Positions 1 through 7,426 are shown, counted from the first letter of the stretch. The stretch is 64,000 bases of DNA from Lachnospiraceae bacterium (GCA_017430085.1 JAFRNR010000033.1:1-64000); one strand, 5' to 3'. A program made the numbers and translations. The notes: generated by a model not told the origin, from the letters alone.

Positions 1-344
1 ATCTTGGAATGAAAAACGCTGATGGTTCTTTTGTTGGTTTTTGGGGAGCCATGAGCGATGAAACGCTGTCTTTTATGCCGTGGACGGACGGTTTCTCCAG
101 GGGCTTGTATTTGGCAGGCGTTGAAGTATATGAGGATGCGCCGGTTCCGGATGGATGGGTAAAGTGGGTTATGCCAGCCAGAAAATATCTTGTGACAAAG
201 GTTCAGCCGGAAAACTATGGCAAGATATTTGATTACGTGATTAAGAGCCTTATACCAGAACTTGGGATGAAGCTTGCAGGTGCGGTATGTGATTTTACAG
301 AGCCGGCAACTGGGCAGAACAAATTGTTTTTTCCGGTGGAGTGA
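1..344 (+). CDS. GyrI-like effector-binding domain protein (5' end missing)
   Basis: The reading frame is open to the left window edge, so this is the C-terminal part of a longer protein. The visible part is rich in aromatic residues (FVGFWGAMSD, FMPWTDGF, GLYLAGVEVY) and has the VPDGWVKWVMPARKY segment typical of the GyrI-like/AraC effector-binding fold. Family members bind small hydrophobic or drug-like ligands, alone or fused behind an AraC-type or MerR-type DNA-binding domain. Which applies cannot be told because the N-terminus lies outside the window. An ATG at 9 is in frame but has no good ribosome binding site and would cut the fold, so I do not take it as the start. Confidence 0.75.
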   Translation, partial: LGMKNADGSFVGFWGAMSDETLSFMPWTDGFSRGLYLAGVEVYEDAPVPDGWVKWVMPARKYLVTKVQPENYGKIFDYVIKSLIPELGMKLAGAVCDFTEPATGQNKLFFPVE

Positions 345-409
345 GAAATTCTGGTTTGCCGTAGACCGGGGGCTGACTTATATGCAGGAGGCGCTGAGAG
401 AGAGGATAT

Positions 410-937
410 ATGAAGTATCCCGAGGAGGAATATCTCAACATCGTTTATCCGATGGAAAAAGACGTTTCTCCGGCGCTTCCGGAGGGATTCCGCCTCTTTT
501 ACGGAGAAGATTACTCCAACGAGGAAAATAAATGGAGCGCGCTTCGTCTGAGCTTCCACCCGGATTGGGAAACGCCGGATTTTAAGGCGCCGATGAGCCC
601 ATATCATGGCAGGAAGAACTCGTCCATGTATCGGGACAGTTTCGAGTGCCTCATCGCGGATGAGAGGTCCGGCGAGAAAAACAACGTTTGCGCATACTGC
701 TTCGTATATGTGGACAGAAAGACCGGGACGGCATTGGCCGAACCGGTCGGCACAAGGGAAAAATACACGCACAGAGGCTTTGGAACGGCGCTGATGCACG
801 GAGTCATCCGGAGATGCAGGAAGCTCGGCATTGAAAAATGCTATGTGGACAGTTTCGGCCGGAGAAGGGATTTCTATGCCGCGGCCGGCTTTGAGACGGA
901 AACAAGCAGTGTTTTCTGGTATAAAACGCTAAAGTGA
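410..937 (+). CDS. GNAT family N-acetyltransferase
   Basis: A 175-residue protein with the acetyl-CoA binding signature of the GNAT fold at about residues 111-130 (EPVGTREKYTHRGFGTALM, with the R/Q-x-x-G-x-G/A loop as HRGFGTA). It is followed by the usual helix and a C-terminal FYAAAGFE segment, the beta-6/beta-7 region of GNATs. The N-terminal 80 residues are not typical and probably bind the acceptor. The substrate cannot be predicted. A GAGAGAGGA stretch lies just before the ATG. It stands between a GyrI-like gene and a DUF4256 gene on the same strand, a common kind of small accessory cluster in Clostridia. Confidence 0.85.
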   Translation: MKYPEEEYLNIVYPMEKDVSPALPEGFRLFYGEDYSNEENKWSALRLSFHPDWETPDFKAPMSPYHGRKNSSMYRDSFECLIADERSGEKNNVCAYCFVYVDRKTGTALAEPVGTREKYTHRGFGTALMHGVIRRCRKLGIEKCYVDSFGRRRDFYAAAGFETETSSVFWYKTLK

Positions 938-1019
938 CGGCAGCAAGGTGTTTATGACCGGAGAGTGGCACGGAGGGACCTGTCAGGCGCGGGCGCCGAA
1001 GGAAACAGAAGGAGAACAG

Positions 1020-1541
1020 ATGTTGGAGTTATTGAGAACGAGATTCTTTGAAAACATGCCCCGTCACTCCGGTCTTGTTTGGGCTGACGTTGAAAAACGC
1101 ATCCTTGCGGATCCGAAGGCGGCAGACGTTTTGCGGAAAATGGAGGAAAGCGGCGGAGAACCGGATGTCATCGGGGTTGATGACAAGACGGGCAGGCTCA
1201 TTTTCTGCGACTGTTCCCGGGAGTCTCCGGCGGGTCGCAGAAGCCTGTGCTATGATGAGGAAGCCCTGAAAAAACGGGTCAAAAATCCTCCCGCGGGCAG
1301 CGCTTTGGGCATGGCGCGGGAGATCGGCGCGGAGCTGATGACGGAAGAACTTTACCGCAGGCTGCAGGGCCTTGGCGAATTTGATCTGAAAACATCTTCC
1401 TGGGTAAAGACGCCGGAAGGGATCAGAGAAAAAGGCGGCGCCCTGTTCTGTGAGCGGAGATACGGAACGGTGTTCACGTTTCATAACGGCGCGGATTCGT
1501 ATTACTCCGTGCGTGGATTTCGATGTTATATCACGGTATGA
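1020..1541 (+). CDS. DUF4256 family protein
   Basis: A 173-residue protein matching the DUF4256 family along its length. Landmarks are FFENMPRHSGLVWADVEKRI near the N-terminus, GGEPDVIGVD, the conserved DCSRESPAGRRSLCYD block, FDLKTSSWVKTP and the C-terminal FHNGADSYYSVRGFR. The function of the family is unknown. An in-frame ATG exists 24 codons upstream at 948, but the ATG at 1020 follows a good AGGAGA ribosome binding site and matches the family's usual start, so I prefer it. It follows the GNAT gene on the same strand with an 82-base gap. Confidence 0.85.
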   Translation: MLELLRTRFFENMPRHSGLVWADVEKRILADPKAADVLRKMEESGGEPDVIGVDDKTGRLIFCDCSRESPAGRRSLCYDEEALKKRVKNPPAGSALGMAREIGAELMTEELYRRLQGLGEFDLKTSSWVKTPEGIREKGGALFCERRYGTVFTFHNGADSYYSVRGFRCYITV

Positions 1542-1733
1542 ATCGCGGTCTGCCGGCGTTCGCCGCGCGGTCTCATCATGAACCGGGATCGTGTAATTGT
1601 CGGGACTTTCATAGGGGGAAGCAGGCCGGATGCAAGCGGCTTTGTTTATCCTGCTGCTTTGGGGCATGCGGAGCCAACAGGGATTTATTCTTCTTTATCG
1701 AGGTAGCAATGCCTTCTGGCTGAGGCTGGTTTC

Positions 1734-1748
1734 TACCATGAAATGGTA
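1734..1748. promoter_or_regulatory. Possible operator palindrome before the SDR gene
   Basis: TACCAT-gaa-ATGGTA is a perfect 6-base inverted repeat with a 3-base spacer, 61 bases before the SDR start, followed by AT-rich sequence. It could be bound by a small HTH regulator (HxlR- or MerR-like), but none is adjacent in the window. Otherwise the 268-base gap 1542-1809 shows nothing recognisable. Confidence 0.3.
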
Positions 1749-1809
1749 TCTTTGTAAATACATAATAACCGTGCATTGCAGGCGGGAAATAAAGAAAGAA
1801 GGGATAAAA

Positions 1810-2571
1810 ATGGGAAGACTCACAGGTAAGGTGGCAGTAGTTACCGGAGCCAGCAGCGGAATGGGCAAAGAAATCGTTACGCTGTTTGCTAAAGAAGGTG
1901 CCAAAGTCGTGGCAGTTGCCAGAAGAAAAGAGCGCCTGGAAGAACTTGCAAAGAGCTTAAGCGGTGAAGAAGGTGTTGTAGCCGTGTATCCCGGAGACAT
2001 TTCTCAGAAAGATGTCAATGAAGCCATGATCGATTTTGCTGTCAGTGAATTCGGAAAACTGGATATTCTGGTTAATAACGCCGGTATTATGGATGATATG
2101 GCAGCTGTCGGAGATTTCAGCGACGAAAAACTGCAGGCCGTCTTTAATGTTAATGTTTTCGGGCCTTTTTATGCGACCCGCAAGGCAGTGAATACCTTTA
2201 AAGCACAGGGAACGCCCGGATCAATCGTACATATTGCGTCGGAAGGTGCGTATAAGACCTGTGCCGGAGCTGTCTACTGTGCCAGTAAATCCGCGGTCGT
2301 GACGCTTTCCCGGAATACGGCCTATATGTACAAGGCTGAGGGAATCCGTTCCAACTGCATTATTGCCGGCGGCTTTAAGACCGAGATCTCCGGTTCCATG
2401 GGGATGCCCAATATGGAAGCGTACGGCAAGCTGAAAGTAAATCTGGCAACGGCTCCTGCTCCTGGTGATCCGATTGAAATTGCGAAAGCAGTTTTATTCC
2501 TGGCGGGGGATGAGGCTGGTTATATCAGCGGTGCCGAGTTGGCTGTTGACGGAGGCTGGTGTACAGCTTAA
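1810..2571 (+). CDS. Short-chain dehydrogenase/reductase (SDR)
   Basis: A 253-residue classical SDR. Visible motifs are the NAD(P)-binding TGASSGMG (residues 12-19), NNAG (89-92), catalytic Ser144 in HIASEG, the YxxxK pair Tyr156/Lys160 (YCASK), and a C-terminal YISGAELAVDGGW, which is the usual end of tetrameric SDRs. It reduces or oxidises a carbonyl/alcohol with NAD(P)H; the substrate is not evident. The frame is open 60 codons further upstream, but the ATG at 1810 sits after a GAAGGGA ribosome binding site and gives the standard family length. Arg38-Arg39 after the second beta strand favours NADP over NAD (inference). Confidence 0.9.
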   Translation: MGRLTGKVAVVTGASSGMGKEIVTLFAKEGAKVVAVARRKERLEELAKSLSGEEGVVAVYPGDISQKDVNEAMIDFAVSEFGKLDILVNNAGIMDDMAAVGDFSDEKLQAVFNVNVFGPFYATRKAVNTFKAQGTPGSIVHIASEGAYKTCAGAVYCASKSAVVTLSRNTAYMYKAEGIRSNCIIAGGFKTEISGSMGMPNMEAYGKLKVNLATAPAPGDPIEIAKAVLFLAGDEAGYISGAELAVDGGWCTA

Positions 2572-2679
2572 GTGTTCCAAAGGCAAATTCACAAGAAGTA
2601 GCGAGATTCCGCAAAAGAACTTGCTGCTTTTTGTTTGCAGCAAATCGCACATTTGACAGGTTCCGTACAACTCTTTACG

Positions 2680-2859
2680 ATGGCGGTGAAGGAGGTGCCT
2701 GCCATATTCTGGAAGAAAAAGACTCGGTATTATCTGGAACTCACCCACGAAGAGAAACGCTACCTGTTAGAGATCATGATCTGGTTCCGTAATAAGGTAC
2801 TTTCTGAAGGGGGCCCGACAGAAGACATAAACGAAGTGATTTTGAAACTGGCGAAATAG
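2680..2859 (+). CDS. Small conserved-type protein with uncertain start
   Basis: A 59-residue frame ending ..YYLELTHEEKRYLLEIMIWFRNKVLSEG.., a helical pattern like short proteins carried on Firmicute mobile elements; no function is known to me. The start is odd. The ATG at 2680 has no ribosome binding site. A near-perfect AAGGAGGTG (2689-2697) instead sits 8 bases before an in-frame ATA at 2704, exactly where an ATG would be expected. Either initiation is at ATA, or an ATG was lost by one base change. It is the first gene of the mobile-element block and is followed by a terminator. Confidence 0.5.
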   Translation: MAVKEVPAIFWKKKTRYYLELTHEEKRYLLEIMIWFRNKVLSEGGPTEDINEVILKLAK

Positions 2860-2882
2860 TTCCGGTTTACGACTGATGATCA

Positions 2883-2914
2883 AAGCTGCAGGCAGAATTC
2901 TTTGCGGCTTTTTT
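2883..2914 (+). terminator. Rho-independent terminator
   Basis: AAGCTGCA pairs with TGCGGCTT (one G-T pair) around a 12-base loop and is followed by a run of six T. It ends the small gene at 2680-2859. Confidence 0.7.
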
Positions 2915-2936
2915 CACATGAAGGAGGATCAAATCA

Positions 2937-3104
2937 ATGAAGAACAATCACACAAATGAAACGCTGAAAGGCAAGATAAAAGAGCTGCCGGAAGGCAATA
3001 TTATGCATGTCCCGTTTACAAAAGAAGAGGAGGAGTCTCATGCAGTACGAACTCGAAAACGTCTCAATTCGTATGGTGAAAGAGCCGCCGCTCTTAACGG
3101 ATAA
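2937..3104 (+). CDS. Small hypothetical protein overlapping radC-like gene
   Basis: A 55-residue frame, MKNNHTNETLKG... to ...GERAAALNG, preceded by the strong ribosome binding site AAGGAGG six bases before its ATG. It is rich in charged residues and has no membrane or signal segment. Its last 65 bases overlap the start of the RadC-like gene in another frame, which points to translational coupling. I do not recognise the family. The strong ribosome binding site and position directly after a terminator make it the probable first gene of the radC-primase transcript. Confidence 0.6.
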   Translation: MKNNHTNETLKGKIKELPEGNIMHVPFTKEEEESHAVRTRKRLNSYGERAAALNG

Positions 3105-3582
3105 GCCGGTCAACTCGCCCGGCCGTGCGGTCGAAGTACTTTACGATCTTCTGCATGACATGGACCGGGAGCTCCTGATTGTTGTCAATCTAAAGGCGGA
3201 TATGACACCCATCAATATGAATATTGCTAGCATCGGGACCGTCAATGCTTCTCTCAGTTCTCCTCGGGAACTGCTGAAGTCGGCGGTCCTTTCTAATGCG
3301 GCAGCTACGATGCTCTTCCACAATCATCCGTCCGGGAACCTCACCCCCTCACAGCCGGATATCAACCTGACGAATCGGGTGATCAAGGCGTTCAGTCTGC
3401 TGGACATTCCGGTGATGGACCATATCATCCTGGGATCGCAGCGGAAGTATTATTCCATGCGGGAGAACGGAGTGTTTCGGATTCCGGAACCGGAGGAAGG
3501 CATCAAAGTGGAGGACCTGAACTTCAGCCTGAAGGCAAAGACAAGACGCAGCAGAGCTAAGCCGAGGGAGGACGCCAGATGA
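3040..3582 (+). CDS. radC: RadC-like JAB/MPN+ domain protein of a mobile element
   Basis: A 180-residue protein with the RadC/JAMM signature HNHPSGNLTPSQPD (His94, His96, Asp107), preceded by the IGTVNASLSSPRELLKSA segment typical of RadC proteins. These are predicted zinc metalloproteins, but the biochemical role is unsettled and the old link to recombinational repair is doubtful. It lacks the N-terminal helix-hairpin-helix of chromosomal RadC, as plasmid and integrative-element versions do. The ATG at 3040 follows GAGGAGGAG. An in-frame ATG 11 codons upstream has no ribosome binding site. Its end overlaps the primase gene by 4 bases, so the two are coupled. Confidence 0.85.
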   Translation: MQYELENVSIRMVKEPPLLTDKPVNSPGRAVEVLYDLLHDMDRELLIVVNLKADMTPINMNIASIGTVNASLSSPRELLKSAVLSNAAATMLFHNHPSGNLTPSQPDINLTNRVIKAFSLLDIPVMDHIILGSQRKYYSMRENGVFRIPEPEEGIKVEDLNFSLKAKTRRSRAKPREDAR

Positions 3583-4495
3583 AGGGAGTGCACTATTCTC
3601 CGGCGCAGATCGAACAGGCACGGCAAATTGATCTTTTATCCTTTCTGCAGAGCAAGAGGCCGGCGGAGGTGGTTCGTCTTTCAGCCAGGACATCTTGTCT
3701 TAAAGCTCACGACTCTCTGCAGATGAGTAATGGTAAATGGTACTGGTTCTCTCGGGGATTCGGAGGAAAAAGTGCCATCGATTATCTGATGACGGTTGAA
3801 GGGATGACCTTTGTAGAAGCTTTGGAAGAGGTCCTTGGATCGGACGGAACGGCTATTCCTGTCCAGGCTAAGCAGAAGACAACAAAAAGGCGGTTGTTGC
3901 TCCCGGAAAGGAACGATAACAACGATCAGGTAATACGCTATCTGCAGGGAAGAGGAATCCATCCGGAAATCATTCAGTACTGCATTTATCATGGATTGCT
4001 CTATGAATCCAAGCCATATCAGAATGCCGTATTCATAGGGTATGATCCGGAGCATGTGCCGCGATACGCGGCGGTCCGCAGTACGAAATCCGCCTACAAG
4101 GGAGAAGCGACAGGGAGCGACAAGCACTTTTCGTTCTCCATTGCGAATCCCGGAGACAGCGGACACCTGCACCTGTTTGAATCGGCGATCGATCTGCTGA
4201 GCTTACAATAGAGCGTATGGAGGGGCGCGACTGGAAACAGAACGCGCTTCTTTCTTTAGCAGGAGTTTTTCCTTATAAGCGAGAAAAGGTCCTGCCGGTT
4301 GCACTGGAGCAATTTCTGAAAGATCATCCCGGTGTCAAGGAAATCCACCTTCATCTGGATAACGATGAAACGGGAAGAGGGGCAGTTTTGGCAATCAAAA
4401 ATGCGCTGGAGGAGTATGTCGTATATGACGAACCACCGGAGACGGGGAAGGATATGAATGAATGGTTGATGTCAGACAGGCGCCAGATAGTATGA
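3579..4495 (+). pseudogene. Toprim (DUF3991-type) DNA primase, split by a frameshift
   Basis: Two frames together make one mobile-element primase. The first part (3579-4211, 210 residues) has a degenerate CHC2-like finger region (SCLKAHDSLQMSNGKWYW.. SAIDYLMTVEG) and begins the Toprim domain with HLHLFESAIDLLS, containing the catalytic Glu. The second (from about 4202, ATG at 4217, to 4495) continues as LTIERMEGRDWKQ and carries the Toprim LHLDNDETGRG (DxD). They join at 4202-4216 with loss of about one base, giving a premature TAG at 4209. It is either a real inactivating mutation or a sequence error. Such proteins prime plasmid or element replication. Confidence 0.8.
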
Positions 4496-4578
4496 CGGGA
4501 CTTTGAAAGGACCTCGTCCTAGACGGAATGATATGCGTTATCCTGTCGCTGAAGAATTTCCGTCTGGAGGGCGACACA

Positions 4579-5181
4579 ATGACAACCTTTGCTTATATCC
4601 GCGTATCATCCAAGGAACAAAACCTGGATCGGCAGCTTACGGCTTTAGCACCATATAAAGTACCCGGGAAAAACATCTTCTGCGACTGGCAGTCCGGCAA
4701 AGATTTTGAGAGGCCGGGATATCAGAAGCTGATGAAAAAACTCCATCCCGGTGATCTGCTCATTGTCAAAAGCATAGACCGGCTGGGGCGAAATTATAAT
4801 GACATTCTTACGCAATGGCAATACATAACCAAAGAGATACGAGCCGACATCCTAGTGCTGGATATGGAACTGCTGGATACCCGAAAGAAAAACGATAATC
4901 TGACAGGGACGCTGATTGCTGATTTGGTGCTGCAGATCTTTGCTTATGTAGCGCAGACTGAACGAGAATTCATCAGACAGCGGCAGGCAGAAGGAATTGC
5001 GGCAGCAAAAGCAAAAGGTAAAAAGATGGGGAGAAAGCGACTTGTTTTGCCGGATGGATTTGAAAAAGCCTGTGGAGAACACCAATCAGGACTGTTATCT
5101 ATTAGAGAAGCAGCCTCTCTTCTGAGCATCAGCGGTGCTACCTTTCTACGGCGGTACAGAGAATGGGCGGAGAAACTATAG
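4579..5181 (+). CDS. Serine recombinase, resolvase/invertase family
   Basis: A 200-residue small serine recombinase. The N-terminal catalytic domain starts TFAYIRVSSKEQNLDRQL with nucleophile Ser10, followed by SIDRLGRNYND and the long E-helix region ending in a DNA-binding helix-turn-helix (REAASLLSISGATFLRRYREW). The length is that of Tn3-type resolvases and Gin/Hin invertases rather than large integrases, so it would resolve or invert DNA between short sites. The ATG at 4579 has GGAGGG upstream; the frame is open 17 codons further but without a ribosome binding site. Three copies of a 13-base motif lie just behind it and are candidate sites. Confidence 0.9.
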   Translation: MTTFAYIRVSSKEQNLDRQLTALAPYKVPGKNIFCDWQSGKDFERPGYQKLMKKLHPGDLLIVKSIDRLGRNYNDILTQWQYITKEIRADILVLDMELLDTRKKNDNLTGTLIADLVLQIFAYVAQTEREFIRQRQAEGIAAAKAKGKKMGRKRLVLPDGFEKACGEHQSGLLSIREAASLLSISGATFLRRYREWAEKL

Positions 5182-5215
5182 ATTACAAAGAATAGTTTTT
5201 CCGCTTCAGATAGTA

Positions 5216-5331
5216 GACTTTCAGAAACAGTATGTCGAGATAGAGTCTATGCATTAAAAGCAGTGGACCGACCCCTTTTTTTGTCGTTTCTAAAGTCCAA
5301 ATAGATTATATCAGGTCTGTTTCAAAAAGTC
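5216..5331. repeat. Three-copy GTTTCWRAAAGTC motif, candidate recombinase sites
   Basis: The gap after the serine recombinase holds GACTTTCAGAAAC (5216-5228, inverted), GTTTCTAAAGTC (5286-5297) and GTTTCAAAAAGTC (5319-5331). Read on one strand they are GTTTCTGAAAGTC, GTTTCT-AAAGTC and GTTTCAAAAAGTC. Several inversely and directly repeated subsites next to a resolvase gene resemble a res site. Recombinase binding is inferred. Confidence 0.4.
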
Positions 5332-5358
5332 TGAATTATGAAACAGAGAGGGAGTACA

Positions 5359-5598
5359 GTGAACTACAATTTGTGGTATGCGGAGGCTAAAAAAGCTATT
5401 GAGAATCTAATCTCTGTTGGGCAAGTGTTTGAAGTAAAAGACTTATTCAGAGGCTCTAAGTGGAATGAGTTGTCTTCTGGAGAAAAGAAAAGCTTTGGCC
5501 GGTATTTCTCAAGTCAGTATAATGATGGATATCTGCCTATGATTAAAAGAATTGATGAGGGTAAAACGCATCATAATCGTTATCAAAAAGTGTGCTGA
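5359..5598 (+). CDS. DUF1413-like small protein
   Basis: A 79-residue protein (GTG start) containing QVFEVKDLFRGSKWNELSSGEKKSFGRYFSSQY, similar to the EVFEVKDLFKGYEWNRI-type core of DUF1413 proteins found on mobile elements of Firmicutes. The function is unknown, probably DNA or RNA related. The GTG at 5359 follows GAGGGAG at a good distance. The in-frame ATG at 5338 has none, so the GTG is the likely start. It is followed after a short gap by a lipoprotein gene. Confidence 0.65.
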   Translation: MNYNLWYAEAKKAIENLISVGQVFEVKDLFRGSKWNELSSGEKKSFGRYFSSQYNDGYLPMIKRIDEGKTHHNRYQKVC

Positions 5599-5634
5599 TT
5601 CACTTTTGGCAATAAAAAAAGGAGCTCTTGAAAA

Positions 5635-5994
5635 ATGAGGAAAAAGACAGCTGTTTTAATGGTGACAGTGGCGATGTTGATCGCAATGCTTTCGGCATGC
5701 TCAAACACCAAAAAAGTTGAGGAGGAGTTGAGAGGACAATGGTCCTACTTGGTTGATGGTCTTTTCGGATATACCTACAAGCAAGTTTATGACTTCAGGG
5801 GAGACGGAACCGTCAGATCAACTTACAACAACCAATCGAGCACATGCACCTATGAGATTAAGAGCGGAAAAATAACTCTTTACAGAGAAGATGGTTCCGT
5901 TAAGACAGTTCTGGAGTATACATACAAAAATGGAACTCTCCGGATGTTTGACGTGGGGTCGGACGGTTCAATGAACTATGAACTTAAACGATAG
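5635..5994 (+). CDS. Small lipoprotein, lipocalin-like
   Basis: A 119-residue protein with a lipoprotein signal peptide: two Lys, a hydrophobic stretch and the lipobox MLSAC (Cys at residue 22). The mature part alternates short beta strands (YKQVYDFRGDGTVRST, CTYEIKSGKITLYREDG, LEYTYKNGTLRMFD), the pattern of small beta-barrel lipoproteins that Clostridia encode in many copies. A specific role is not evident. AAAAGGAG precedes the ATG, and a strong terminator follows, so it is probably monocistronic or the last gene of its transcript. Confidence 0.8.
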   Translation: MRKKTAVLMVTVAMLIAMLSACSNTKKVEEELRGQWSYLVDGLFGYTYKQVYDFRGDGTVRSTYNNQSSTCTYEIKSGKITLYREDGSVKTVLEYTYKNGTLRMFDVGSDGSMNYELKR

Positions 5995-6014
5995 GTCGTT
6001 TTGAGGCCTATCAT

Positions 6015-6041
6015 AACCACCAGACATCTGGTGGTTTTTTT
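6015..6041 (+). terminator. Rho-independent terminator
   Basis: ACCACCAGA and TCTGGTGGT form a 9-base stem with a very short loop, followed by seven T. It ends the lipoprotein gene. Confidence 0.85.
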
Positions 6042-6067
6042 GTTCCCAAAAAAAGGAGGAAAACACA

Positions 6068-6406
6068 TTGGAAAGCAACAGAGAAACCATCCGGGTAGTT
6101 TACCTGGAACCCGGGCGCCTTGCCCGGACCATTGAGATCGGGGCAGAACTTGCCGATCTGCAGCGGGCAGTCGGCGGATTGATCGAACCCTACTACCCAT
6201 TTGAGGAGCCGGTCTGTATTGTCTGCAATGATGAGGGCAAGTTCAACGGGATGTGGCCGAACCGTGCTGTAAGGAATGAAGACGGAAGGATCGAGGACAT
6301 TATCTTCGGTCCTTTTTTCATTTGCGACTGCAGCACTGAAAACTTTGGCAGTCTTTCCGAGGAACAGCTGAAACGATACTCCGAGCAGTTCCGGTATTCT
6401 GGATGA
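6068..6406 (+). CDS. DUF3846 family protein (TTG start)
   Basis: A 112-residue protein matching DUF3846, a family carried on conjugative and phage-like elements of Firmicutes. Landmarks are VVYLEPGRLARTIEI, LQRAVGGLIEPYYPFEEPVCIVCNDEGKFNGMWPNRA and the C-terminal FFICDCSTENFGSLSEEQ. The function is unknown; it often sits near antirestriction or replication genes. The start codon is TTG, chosen because AAAGGAGGA lies 7 bases before it and no ATG is near. A gene remnant in another frame follows directly. Confidence 0.8.
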   Translation: MESNRETIRVVYLEPGRLARTIEIGAELADLQRAVGGLIEPYYPFEEPVCIVCNDEGKFNGMWPNRAVRNEDGRIEDIIFGPFFICDCSTENFGSLSEEQLKRYSEQFRYSG

Positions 6407-6569
6407 GAACCGAAGAGCCAATGCAGAACTCTTTGAAAGAGCGTTTTATTCTGGCAAAGGACAACAGGTAAGCATTGATCAAGCTGTAAGAACACCACAG
6501 GACACCAACGCGGAAACTATCATGAAGCTGTTAAATAATCCGGAAGCGGTTGCTTTGATGAAAAGCTGA
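6402..6569 (+). pseudogene. Remnant reading frame behind DUF3846
   Basis: An open frame of 55 codons (DENRRANAELFERAFYSG... to ...NNPEAVALMKS) with no start codon or ribosome binding site; it begins inside the DUF3846 stop region. The composition looks like protein, with helical charged repeats. It is best read as the tail of a larger element gene whose front is gone. The parent family is not identified. Confidence 0.35.
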
Positions 6570-6619
6570 TTGCGGCAGTGGAATCACAGAAGGATTAATC
6601 TTCAAGAAAGAGAGATGGA

Positions 6620-6653
6620 AACAGAAGACTTCTCGAGGGGCCTTCTGTTTTTT
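6620..6653 (+). terminator. Rho-independent terminator
   Basis: AACAGAAG pairs with CTTCTGTT across a 14-base loop and runs into six T. It closes the transcript of the DUF3846 region. Confidence 0.6.
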
Positions 6654-6700
6654 GTGCCACAATCTTTCGGTGAACCTCAGGGCGGACAGAAATTTGCCAA

Positions 6701-6738
6701 AATCTTCTAATGACGACGAAACTTCTAAAAACTTCTAA
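6701..6738. repeat. Three direct AAWCTTCTAA repeats, possible integrase arm sites
   Basis: AATCTTCTAA (6701-6710), AAACTTCTAA (6719-6728) and AAACTTCTAA (6729-6738) lie 135-170 bases before the tRNA-like core at 6873. Short direct repeats at this distance from a core resemble arm-type sites of tyrosine integrases. No integrase gene is in the window, so this is inference. The rest of 6570-6872 holds only the terminator. Confidence 0.35.
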
Positions 6739-6872
6739 AAAACCGCTGAAATCAGGCTGACACCATATGACCCTCGCTGACGCCCAAATAACGCAAAAAA
6801 CATGGGAAAAATGGCCCTTTTTGACACTCTTCGGCACTCATGGATACAACCGTAAAAACACCCGAAAGCTGG

Positions 6873-6912
6873 CTCCTAAGCGGAACGCCCCGGTTCGAAT
6901 CCGGGATGCGAC
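6873..6912 (+). other. 3' half of tRNA-Arg(CCT): probable attachment-site scar
   Basis: Forty bases match the anticodon loop to the 3' end of the tRNA-Arg(CCT) at 11759-11799, with one C missing in the C run and one base changed. Homology begins exactly at the anticodon loop (CTCCTAA), where tRNA-targeting integrases commonly cross over. Mobile-element genes lie to the left and chromosome-like genes to the right, so I read it as the right end of an integrated element. Confidence 0.6.
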
Positions 6913-7347
6913 GCGGAAAAACTGCTGTACCTGAAAGAAGGCCAGTACGCCCCGCGCCATTTTCACTGGTTCAAGACCGAGGACATCATCAACCGCGGCG
7001 GCGGGACCCTGCTGATCCGCGTCAACCTGTCGCGGCCGGATGAAGGCGTGGATGACCGCTCGGCCGTCACTGTGTCCTGCGACGGCCGCCGCTTCACCGT
7101 TCCGGCCGCCGCGCAGATCCGCCTGACCCCGGGCGAGAGCATCCACATCGCGCGCGGCCTGTACCATGACTTTACCGTCGAGCCCGGCACCGGCCCCGTC
7201 CTGATCGGAGAAGTCAGCCAGTGCAACGACGACGAAACGGACAATCATTTCGACCCCCCGATGGGCCGTTTCCCCGTCGTCGAAGAAGACGAGCCGCCGT
7301 ACCGCCTGCTGGTAGGCGAATATCCGCCGGCGGGGGAGGTGTTCTGA
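6913..7347 (+). pseudogene. D-lyxose isomerase, N-terminal part missing
   Basis: The 144 codons from AEKLLYLKEGQ to GEVF match the C-terminal two thirds of cupin-type D-lyxose ketol-isomerases (EC 5.3.1.15). Visible are the metal-site segment HFHWFKTEDIINRGGG, the second cupin strand set (LTPGESIHIARGLYHDF), GEVSQCNDDETDNHF and VGRF-like MGRFP. The frame is open upstream but runs into the tRNA-Arg 3' fragment at 6912, so about 80 N-terminal residues are absent and there is no start. The cut coincides with the attachment-site scar. An intact protein would interconvert D-lyxose and D-xylulose; this copy should be inactive. Confidence 0.85.
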
Positions 7348-7397
7348 CCGTACACTGCGGTCTGCCGGAGCGGATCCATTTTCCTTTTGAAATTCCG

Positions 7398-7426
7398 TTG
7401 GCATCGGGAGCGATCTGTGTTATTCT
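7398..7426 (+). promoter_or_regulatory. Promoter of the InlB-repeat lipoprotein
   Basis: TTGGCA, 17 bases, TATTCT: a good sigma-70/SigA-type match, 63 bases before the lipoprotein start codon. Confidence 0.5.

Noticed and set aside
6840-7043. 67-codon plus-strand frame spanning the tRNA-like scar
   Set aside because: It crosses non-coding tRNA sequence and reads the isomerase in the wrong frame.
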